A stretch of DNA of 64,000 nt from Prescottella equi. GTDB taxonomy: Bacteria; Actinomycetota; Actinomycetes; Mycobacteriales; Mycobacteriaceae. The position numbers and the translations under genes are program-made. Where the stretch lies: assembly GCF_002094305.1 (NCBI RefSeq), contig NZ_LWTX01000008.1, positions 62,001 through 126,000 on the forward strand, given 5' to 3'. Below are positions 44,364 to 50,685 of the stretch, in pieces. Under the pieces are notes generated by a model, which was given only the letters and a program-made list of their open reading frames with translations, did not search any database and was not told the origin of the DNA. Every line of letters begins with the position of its first letter. Position 1 is the first letter of the stretch.

Positions 44364-45438
44364 CGAACGACGAGCGCTGCGCCAGAGCGAGGTCGACGAC
44401 CCGCTCCGCGAGACTCACCCGCTCGGACAACGGCCCGGTGAGCAACACCCACGACCGCCCGGTCGCCGTCAACGCGTCCTCGAACCACCGCGTCATCTCG
44501 GCCCGGATGTGCTCGCCGTCGCGGATGCCGTCCTGCACGAACGGGACGCCGACGTCATCGGTGAGCAGGTAGATCGCCGGCCGGTCGACGACGCCTTCCC
44601 AGGCGCGACCGCTGTCGGTTCCGAGGTAACGCCGCTCCCAGACGGTGGTGGCGAAGGCGTCGGTGTCGCAGATCAGCACCGGCGAGCCGGCCCGGGCAGC
44701 GCTCTCCTCCATCCGTGTCTGTTCCCTCGCGATGTCCGCGAAGTCGTCACCGGTCCATTCCAGTTCCTCCACCGCGGCGTCGGGACGCAGCGCCCGCAGT
44801 CGATCCAGCTTGTCCAGGGTCACTCGCCGCCCGTACTCGGGCACCCAGCCGGTCCGCGCCCATACGCCGCCGCGGTCCCGGTAGCGCTGTGCCAGTGCGC
44901 GACTGACGGTCGTGGTCCCGGTCGATTCTGAGCCGAGCACGACGACGCGAGTTGCCAGACCGGCACGCGCAGGCTCGTCGAGCACGTCCCAGTTACCGGC
45001 GAGATCGGCGCGGCACGCGGTCCCCGATACGGGGTGCGCGATCCGGTCGGGGTCGACGCACACGTGGGTGGCCCCGAACCACCGCGCCAGCTCGTCGCCG
45101 TACTTCTCGCTCGAGACCACGGCGTCGATCGGTGTCGTATCGACCTGCCGGGCGGCCGCGCGCATGCACGCGACCTGCGCCGCCCACACCGTGGTCGATT
45201 CGAGGTCCATCGGCGCGTCACAGGCGATCCCGGTGACCCGCACCGTCGCGTCTCCGGCGTGGGTCTGTCGCATCCAGGACACCCGGTCTGCGAGCGGAAT
45301 CGACTCCGCCGCCGAGGCCATCACCACGACCGTCACGCGGTCCGCGATCCGCGCGGCCGATTGGACCAGGTGGTGGTGTCCGCGGTGCGGCGGATAGAAC
45401 TTGCCGATCACCAGGGCGTGCCGGTACAGCGCGGTCAT
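44350..45438 (-). CDS. nadR: NadR-like bifunctional NMN adenylyltransferase / ribosylnicotinamide kinase
   Basis: A 362-residue protein. The N-terminal adenylyltransferase has IGKFYPPHRGHHHL (nucleotide-binding H-x-G-H) and PVSGTACRAD (signature near 137-146). The C-terminal kinase has a P-loop-like GSESTGTTTVSRAL (from 169), where the usual Walker Lys is replaced by Thr. It would phosphorylate nicotinamide riboside and adenylate NMN to NAD. It overlaps pnuC, which imports the riboside, forming a salvage operon. There is no N-terminal repressor HTH as in enteric NadR. Confidence 0.87.
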   Translation of the reverse strand: MTALYRHALVIGKFYPPHRGHHHLVQSAARIADRVTVVVMASAAESIPLADRVSWMRQTHAGDATVRVTGIACDAPMDLESTTVWAAQVACMRAAARQVDTTPIDAVVSSEKYGDELARWFGATHVCVDPDRIAHPVSGTACRADLAGNWDVLDEPARAGLATRVVVLGSESTGTTTVSRALAQRYRDRGGVWARTGWVPEYGRRVTLDKLDRLRALRPDAAVEELEWTGDDFADIAREQTRMEESAARAGSPVLICDTDAFATTVWERRYLGTDSGRAWEGVVDRPAIYLLTDDVGVPFVQDGIRDGEHIRAEMTRWFEDALTATGRSWVLLTGPLSERVSLAERVVDLALAQRSSFGAPL

Positions 45439-46061
45439 CACGCCACCGCCAACGCGGGATCGGTTGCCCGACTGCGTCGCCACGCGAGCAGGCCGCGGAT
45501 GCACAGCAGCAGGAACCCGGCGTAGAGCAGCGCCGTCAGCGTCAGGCCCTTGTGCAGGTACAGCGGGATGTAGATCAGGTCGGCGGCGATCCACAGCAGC
45601 CACGACTCCCACCGCTTGGTCGCCTGCCCCCACGTCGCCAGCAGCGACAGGATCGTGGTGACCGCATCCCAGAACGGGACCGTCGACGACGTCGCGGTGT
45701 CGAGGAACAGTGTCAGCGCGCCGGTTCCGGCGATACCCGCACCGGCCAGCCACATCCATTCGGTCCCGGTGGTGCCCGTGACCGGCAGGGTGTCCCCCGC
45801 GCGCCCCTGCACCCAGTTGCGCCAGCCCCACACGGCGAGCGCGATGTAGACGATCTGCAGCGCCGAGTCCGCGAAAAGCCCTGCGGTAGCGAACAGCAGG
45901 ATCCACACCACATTGTTCGCGATCCCGATCGGCCAGTTCCACACCGACTGACGGCCCACCAACCACACACACCAGGCCCCGGTCACGAAGCCCAGCACCT
46001 CCGCCCAGCTCGTCGGCGCACCGAATGCGGTGAACGCCGTCGAGTTCAGGAAATCGATCAT
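45438..46061 (-). CDS. pnuC: Nicotinamide riboside transporter
   Basis: A 207-residue membrane protein with about seven TM helices and the PnuC motif QSVWNWPIGIANNVVWILLF. It imports nicotinamide riboside by facilitated diffusion, trapped by the kinase in the next gene. I take the ATG at 46059-46061, which follows AGGAGGGG; an ATG at 46091 also exists but overlaps the operator. Confidence 0.88.
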   Translation of the reverse strand: MIDFLNSTAFTAFGAPTSWAEVLGFVTGAWCVWLVGRQSVWNWPIGIANNVVWILLFATAGLFADSALQIVYIALAVWGWRNWVQGRAGDTLPVTGTTGTEWMWLAGAGIAGTGALTLFLDTATSSTVPFWDAVTTILSLLATWGQATKRWESWLLWIAADLIYIPLYLHKGLTLTALLYAGFLLLCIRGLLAWRRSRATDPALAVA

Positions 46062-46089
46062 TGCCCCTCCTTGACTCATCGCGGCAAAC

Positions 46090-46111
46090 ATTAGCGCATA
46101 TCTGCGCTAAT
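46090..46111. promoter_or_regulatory. 22-bp palindromic operator upstream of pnuC-nadR
   Basis: ATTAGCGCA (46090-46098) and TGCGCTAAT (46103-46111) are perfect inverse arms around a four-base centre TATC. The site lies 29 bases upstream of the pnuC start, over the likely promoter, so it should bind a dimeric repressor of the NAD salvage operon. No regulator gene is adjacent. Confidence 0.65.
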
Positions 46112-46477
46112 TCGACAATGGGGTGCGTGGGTCTATCCGGGATCTCACAATGCGATCGGCTACCTGATGCCCTACCGACTCGGTCGCGTTACCCGCCGGC
46201 TCGAACGGATCAAGTCGGATGTTGCCCGGGGATCGACCGGCTTTCGGACAGCGCCAGCAGGAGGATCTAACGGAGCTGATCGAACCCGACGATGTCGACG
46301 GCAAGAGCGCCTCGAATCTGCGGCTGGAACTGCAACCACCGCGAGCGGTTCGTTGATTCGCGACCACGATTGAGCCACGTCGTGTCGAGGTGAGTGGGCA
46401 CACCAAATTGGCAATCTCGTGGCGCGGAGACGCGCCCTGTTCGGCCGCATCAGGACTGGTTACGGGCAGGATTTCAC
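46112..46477. other. Gene-poor stretch at left edge of accessory island
   Basis: I find no convincing gene here. One plus-strand frame from about 46212 to 46355 reads MLPGDRPAFGQRQQEDLTEL and stops at TGA, looking like the tail of some protein, but I cannot name it and there is no ribosome binding site. The stretch separates pnuC from the glcD-like fragment and is probably decayed DNA. Confidence 0.4.
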
Positions 46478-46616
46478 TGTCGGGCGGGTCGAGCGCCGTC
46501 GACGGCGGGATCGTGCTGATCACTGAACGGATGCGGGAGATCACCGTCGACCCCGTCACCCGGGTCGCCGTCACCCAACCCGGACTGCTCAACGCTGAGG
46601 TCAAGAAGGCCGCCGC
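46478..46616 (+). pseudogene. Fragment of a diverged GlcD-like FAD oxidase gene
   Basis: 139 bases match 43195-43333 of the intact oxidase gene with 12 differences (about 91% identity by my count). Ten of these are synonymous in the original frame; the two others give Ser to Ile and Gln to Lys. It encodes LSGGSSAVDGGIVLITER onward to LLNAEVKKAAA. No start, FAD-domain remainder or C-terminal domain is present. The synonymous bias says the piece came from a related gene that had been under selection, not from decay of a local copy. Confidence 0.8.
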
Positions 46617-46702
46617 ACGAAGCGTGAACAAGCGCACTAGACGCGGCCCCATCACGACGCGACTCATATACAGTGCGGGCCGTTTCATGAACGGTCGTAT
46701 AT

Positions 46703-46807
46703 GGAACATGGAGGGCGGATTCCGGTGACCAGAGGCGGTGAATGTTCCGAAACTCGTGTCCATAAACGATGTTTCAGAATGAGCACTGTCGGCGGGTTAT
46801 GGAACAC
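46703..46807. other. res-like recombination region upstream of serine recombinase
   Basis: Several inverted elements cluster here: GGAACAT (46703-46709) with ATGTTCC (46742-46748), and GTGTCCATAA (46756-46765) with TTATGGAACAC (46797-46807), which are near-perfect inverse copies. Serine resolvases of the Tn3 group bind such dyads directly upstream of their own gene, so this is probably the resolution site and promoter. The assignment is by position and symmetry only. Confidence 0.45.
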
Positions 46808-46827
46808 TGCTGCCTCGTGAGCGCATT

Positions 46828-47364
46828 TTGGGCTACGCGCGGGTCTCGACCGCCGACCAGACCCTCGATCTGCAGAGCGACGCCCTGAGCCTCGCGGGGT
46901 GTTCTCGGATCTGGACCGAGACCGCCAGTGGTGCCACCACCGCGCGGCCGCAACTCGACGATCTCTTCTCACATCTGCGAGAGGGGGACTCGCTCGTGGT
47001 GTGGCGGCTCGACCGGCTCGGCCGGTCCCTGCCCCACCTACTGCAGGTAGTCACCGATCTCGAGGAACGCGGCATCGGGTTCCGATCGGTGACCGAATCC
47101 ATCGACACCACCACCGCTGGCGGCAAACTCATCTTCTCGATCTTCGGCGCGCTCGCCGAGTTCGAGCGCAACCTCATCAAGGAGCGGACCCCCGCGGGTC
47201 TCGCCGCCGCCCGGGCCCGCGGCCGCGTCGGCGGCCGCCCACCGAAGATGACACCGAAGAAGATCAAGCAGGCGAAGCTGATGCGCGACAACGGGATGAG
47301 TCAGCTCGAGATCGCCGAGATCCTCGACGTGGGCCGCACCACACTGTACCGACACCTGAAGTGA
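46828..47364 (+). CDS. Serine recombinase (resolvase/invertase family)
   Basis: A 178-residue recombinase of Tn3-resolvase/Hin size. GYARVSTADQ carries the catalytic Ser (Ser7); VVWRLDRLGRSLPHLL and the E-helix region FSIFGALAEFERNLIKERT carry catalytic Arg residues. A C-terminal helix-turn-helix has NGMSQLEIAEILDVGRTTLYRHLK. No ATG or GTG is in frame near the start, so a TTG at 46828 is used, with a weak GTGAG upstream. No transposase gene is next to it, so it is an orphan element remnant or an island resolvase. Confidence 0.83.
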   Translation: MGYARVSTADQTLDLQSDALSLAGCSRIWTETASGATTARPQLDDLFSHLREGDSLVVWRLDRLGRSLPHLLQVVTDLEERGIGFRSVTESIDTTTAGGKLIFSIFGALAEFERNLIKERTPAGLAAARARGRVGGRPPKMTPKKIKQAKLMRDNGMSQLEIAEILDVGRTTLYRHLK

Positions 47365-47394
47365 ACGCGACTGCATCGTGAACGCCGGTGGCCA

Positions 47395-47415
47395 CCCGCC
47401 CCAAGTCGGCGGGCG
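47395..47415 (+). terminator. Possible hairpin after the recombinase gene
   Basis: CCCGCC and GGCGGG flank a seven-base loop (CCAAGTC) about 30 bases after the recombinase stop. The stem is GC-rich with no T-run, as is common in actinobacteria. Confidence 0.35.
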
Positions 47416-47559
47416 GCGCCTTTGGTGCGCGGCGACCCCTACAGGATCACAACGCCCCGACTCACGATCCGAAGACCTGAGGGATCCGGTCGACTGCCGT
47501 GACGCGGGTTCGGTGACACCGAGCCGAAGTCGGCGCCATTTCCGATGCCGCAGGAAGCA

Positions 47560-47672
47560 GTGTCAGTGAACTCGAACCGTCCCGTGACGGTTGACGTTCC
47601 GGACAGGACACCAGCCGGGGGGACGAGCGTCAGGCTGGCGGGCAGCTCACCACCGGGGACAGCACGCCTCAC
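47560..47672 (-). pseudogene. Remnant of a putative-Ig (He_PIG-like) domain protein
   Basis: The minus-strand frame contains LPASLTLVPPAGVLSGTSTV followed by TGRFEFTDTAS. This is the hallmark of bacterial putative-Ig domains (family pattern GLPxGLTLdxxTGvlSGTPTxxGxyxFtvtA). Nothing recognisable continues on either side, so it is a stranded piece of a surface or secreted protein gene. Confidence 0.5.
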
Positions 47673-47904
47673 CGACGCACGGCCAGAGACCTTCCTTCAA
47701 GCAGGAAAACTTATCGATTCGAAAGTTTTTCTGAACGAAGATTTCAATCAAGCAAGATTCAATTTGATCCGAGGGAAGTTCGCTAATTCTTTTAGCCCAG
47801 ATTCGGGTGGAATATTCCTCAGGAAAATATGGAATTAACTTGCCCACCACGTAGAGAAACCGCAGGTCATCGCAGGTGCCGGGGGATCGATCGGCGGCCC
47901 GCAT
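47647..47904 (-). CDS. Doubtful small ORF in an AT-rich patch
   Basis: A minus-strand frame of about 85 residues starting at ATG 47902-47904. Its central part (IPYFPEEYSTRIWAKRISEL and a following FVQKNFRIDKF) has protein-like composition, and base composition around 47690-47850 is far more AT-rich than neighbours. No family is recognised and the C-terminus runs into the Ig-like remnant in another frame. It may be foreign DNA of phage or plasmid origin rather than a live gene. Confidence 0.2.
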   Translation of the reverse strand: MRAADRSPGTCDDLRFLYVVGKLIPYFPEEYSTRIWAKRISELPSDQIESCLIEIFVQKNFRIDKFSCLKEGLWPCVGEACCPRW

Positions 47905-48044
47905 GGGCGCTTCCAAAAAAAATGGCGCCACCGCTGGACAACAGCGAAGGGCGCGCGCTAACGTGATGATCCGACGGGGCAATCAGGCCTAGGAAACCGG
48001 GCCCCATCGAATCCATCATCATTCAATTTCCGAAAGGCTCAATC

Positions 48045-48653
48045 ATGAACTCTGAACCTTTGCCGTACAAACTCATTGTCGATGCTGGCAATGTGCTGCT
48101 CGGCTGCTCCAGCGTACTAGCGTGGGGAGACAGCGGCAACTCCGTCGAGATCGACTTCGGCCGGTACTCCGACCAGCTTGCGGGGAAGTCAAACCGGTCC
48201 ATCGAGTTCGTCGACATCGCGGTGCATTGGGGAGTCTGCCATCCGAATCGTCATCCCGCCCGCTACGCCTCCGAGATGACGCGAATCCAGCGGTGGGAGC
48301 GCGATTCTCGGGTGAAGGTCCACACGCGGCGCAGCAGATTCGACGAGAGCACCGGCAAGTACCAGGAGAAGTGCGTCGACACCGCGATCACGCTGGATGT
48401 GTGCACGTCACAGGCTTCGGGAAAGTACGCCGGCATCGTGCTCGCCAGCGCTGACCGTGACCTGTTGCCGGCGGTCGAGCACGCCTACGAGGAATACGCG
48501 AAGGGTGAAAGCCGGACACGACTGGAGCTGGCTCGCTGGCAGAACCAGCCCAGTCGCCTGTGGTTGCCGGGGAAGAAGCTGTGGTGCCACTACCTCGACG
48601 AGAGCGACTTGGCGCGGTGCTCGACCCGCCGCAACAACCGGAGCGTGGCGTGA
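48045..48653 (+). CDS. NYN-domain (PIN-like) ribonuclease-type protein
   Basis: A 202-residue soluble protein. Acidic residues sit as in NYN/PIN nucleases: Asp13 in LIVDAGNV, Asp112 and Asp118 in KCVDTAITLDV, and the SADRDLLPAV motif (Asp137, Asp139) before a final helix. Such domains cleave RNA, often as toxins or processing enzymes. Its stop overlaps a GTG start of the next gene, so the two are coupled. It may be a defence or toxin component, which is inferred. Confidence 0.72.
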   Translation: MNSEPLPYKLIVDAGNVLLGCSSVLAWGDSGNSVEIDFGRYSDQLAGKSNRSIEFVDIAVHWGVCHPNRHPARYASEMTRIQRWERDSRVKVHTRRSRFDESTGKYQEKCVDTAITLDVCTSQASGKYAGIVLASADRDLLPAVEHAYEEYAKGESRTRLELARWQNQPSRLWLPGKKLWCHYLDESDLARCSTRRNNRSVA

Positions 48654-49474
48654 GCATCCTGCGCCAGGGCACGACCGTGGAGCCGCAATCGCTGCTCGAG
48701 CGGATCGCCGACTCCCTGCAGCCCGGCGGACCCCTGCGGGGTCTCACCGGGGCCGCCGAAGCGCTCGAGCTGATCGTCGAAACCGCCCGTGGCACGGTCC
48801 TTGCCGACCTCGAACGGCTCGTCGCCCTCGAAATCGCCGCACCGCGAGGCGGCATGTGGATCAGCGACGGGCCGTGGCCGACAAGCGACGGCTTCTACCT
48901 GGCCGCGACCGCAGCCAGGTTCGAACAGCTCCTCGACTCCGTCCAGGCTCTGGCCACGCTGCATCGAGCCGGGATGCACCGGGCCGGGTGGGCCGTGCTC
49001 GAACAGGCCGGCAAGACCCTGATGAGGCTGTGGATGTTCACCGAGACAACGGTGCTCGATCAGCCTTGGGACGAAGCCCGCCGCTCGGGACAGGCCTGGG
49101 GCCAGTTCACCGAGGCACTGCACCACCTCGATGGGGTCACCGGGTTCGAGCCGCATCCGTTCGATGCCCCCTACACCGACGAGGCCAGCGAAGATGCCAA
49201 AGACAGCCTGCACGAGGCGATGGCCGGGGCATCCGATCATGCCGAGCAGGTGGTGAACGCGATCCGTCTCGGCGCAGCCCTCGCGCTGGTCCACCTTCCT
49301 GCGCATCTGCAGATCGGGCCCGAAGCGGTGACCGCGATGCCTACCGCCCGCACCGGGCTCCCCTGCACCGAGATGCTCGCCGCGCAAATTCAACTCGCCG
49401 TCGAACTCATCCGTTCCGCAGCGGCATCCACGCAGTGCGCCCTCGACATCAGTCTCAGGGATCGGAACGCATGA
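48650..49474 (+). CDS. Hypothetical protein (274 aa) coupled to NYN gene
   Basis: A mainly helical soluble protein starting at GTG 48650 (SILRQGTTVEPQSLLERIAD), overlapping the NYN stop by GTGA. Features are a WISDGPWPTSDGFYLAATAA stretch and long amphipathic helices with HRAGMHRAGWAVLEQAGK. I recognise no family. Coupling suggests it works with, or neutralises, the NYN protein. A longer upstream frame exists but lies inside the NYN gene. Confidence 0.7.
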   Translation: MSILRQGTTVEPQSLLERIADSLQPGGPLRGLTGAAEALELIVETARGTVLADLERLVALEIAAPRGGMWISDGPWPTSDGFYLAATAARFEQLLDSVQALATLHRAGMHRAGWAVLEQAGKTLMRLWMFTETTVLDQPWDEARRSGQAWGQFTEALHHLDGVTGFEPHPFDAPYTDEASEDAKDSLHEAMAGASDHAEQVVNAIRLGAALALVHLPAHLQIGPEAVTAMPTARTGLPCTEMLAAQIQLAVELIRSAAASTQCALDISLRDRNA

Positions 49475-49590
49475 CCCGGTGGTGGGCTCGCTCGCTCAGA
49501 GCAGGCCCACTACCGGCGGCGCGGTCATCTGCACGGACCGCCGCAGCGCCCTTCTCGCCCACTCCGACCAGAAAGACTTCACAAGCCATC

Positions 49591-50280
49591 ATGAACGAGT
49601 CCGCCACTCTCCTTCGCACCGTCCTGTGCATCGGCATCCTCACCGCCCTGACCGCCGGATGCTCGTCCAATCAAGGCAACGACGCCGCCAGCCTCGGCGG
49701 TGCCACCGCGGTGACTACCACCAGCAGCACGCCCACCTCTACCGGCGCACCACGCAATGCGCAGGGCCGCATCGAAAAGCAGTTCGGCGAGAGTGCTGGG
49801 CTCACCGACCAGGGCACCAGCCAGCCGGCGATCACGTTCGTACTCGACAACCCCCGAGTGCGACCAGATTGCACAGGCTTCTGGCAGTTCACTCCGAACG
49901 GGGTGTACCTGATGATGGACATCCAGGTCGAGACCGCAGCCAACTACACCACCGCGCGCACTGGCACCGCCGGCTACAGCGTCCCGCGGACCATCGACCG
50001 CAACCTCAGCGCCTGGAGTTGGAAAGCCATCGGCCCCGACGGCAACGTCGTCTCCGACCTCGTCTCCACCGCCGCCCTGAACTGCGACGAGAACAACACC
50101 GACGTCTTCAAAGATCCGTTCTCACCCGCCTCCACCTACCAAGGGACCTACGTCTTCGACATCCCGGCCGGCAGCACCAGCATCTTCCTCGACTTCCCCG
50201 GCAAGGACATCGGCTGGGAATGGAAGATCTCCACAAGCCTCACATCCACAGACACCACCGGAGCCCCCGACGGCTTCTGA
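49591..50280 (+). CDS. Putative lipoprotein (229 aa)
   Basis: A secreted lipoprotein with signal peptide and lipobox LTAGC (Cys24), a Thr/Ser-rich linker, then a beta-rich domain with GVYLMMDIQVETAANYTTA, WSWKAIGPDGN and a conserved-looking GTYVFDIPAGSTSIFLDF. This resembles DUF4352-type extracellular beta domains but I cannot assign it. An ATG at 49471 overlapping the previous stop is in frame; I prefer 49591 because it begins the signal peptide. Confidence 0.68.
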   Translation: MNESATLLRTVLCIGILTALTAGCSSNQGNDAASLGGATAVTTTSSTPTSTGAPRNAQGRIEKQFGESAGLTDQGTSQPAITFVLDNPRVRPDCTGFWQFTPNGVYLMMDIQVETAANYTTARTGTAGYSVPRTIDRNLSAWSWKAIGPDGNVVSDLVSTAALNCDENNTDVFKDPFSPASTYQGTYVFDIPAGSTSIFLDFPGKDIGWEWKISTSLTSTDTTGAPDGF

Positions 50281-50685
50281 CAGACACCGCTCACATCCAG
50301 CCGAAAGTTGCTTCCGCAGCCACGTTCGACACAAGATTTCGGAATGAACTTCTGAGACGGCGTCAGCAGCATGACCTGCTCCAGCGTCCGCAGGCACGGG
50401 GCTGTCTCAATACCAAGGAAATGTGACGAGGGATGAAGCCAGACTCGGTTCGGATCTACGAACCCCCAACGAGATCGCTGCCGACGAAGACACCCGTGTA
50501 CGCATGGATTTCTGAGACGGCAGTATGCGCCCATAAGATCGAACGACTCTGGAAGAGCCACGCCAGCGAGGTCGACAACTGCGTCCGCTGGCGGTGGCAC
50601 GGAGACATCCATGCAAACCTCGGGCATGTCCGAGGCAGCGTTGGAGGGTTGCTTCAGTGAGGTACGTGGCAGAAGGAGTGACTGG
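50281..50685. other. Gap with repeated TTCTGAGACGGC elements before methyltransferase operon
   Basis: I see no convincing gene here. TTCTGAGACGGC occurs at 50350-50361 and again at 50510-50521 (160 bases apart), and GCTGTCTCA at 50401-50409 is a near-inverse of its TGAGACGGC half. AGAAGGAG at 50671-50678 is the ribosome binding site of the methyltransferase gene. Confidence 0.5.
50350..50521. repeat. 12-bp direct repeat TTCTGAGACGGC with one near-inverse copy
   Basis: Two exact direct copies at 50350 and 50510 plus an inverse TGAGACAGC at 50401-50409. Such elements can be recombinase or transposon-end remnants, or operator sites for the defence operon that follows. Purpose unknown. Confidence 0.45.

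Larger units (their letters stand above)
47365..48044. other. Gap between recombinase and NYN gene: debris
   Basis: This 680-base stretch holds a candidate terminator, the Ig-like remnant, an AT-rich patch (47690-47850) with a doubtful ORF, and the leader of the NYN gene. I see no intact gene. The abrupt changes in composition suggest several insertion or deletion events. Confidence 0.5.

Noticed and set aside
46212-46355. Plus-strand frame reading MLPGDRPAFGQRQQ and ending at TGA
   Set aside because: The composition looks protein-like, but no family is recognised and there is no ribosome binding site; treated as debris.
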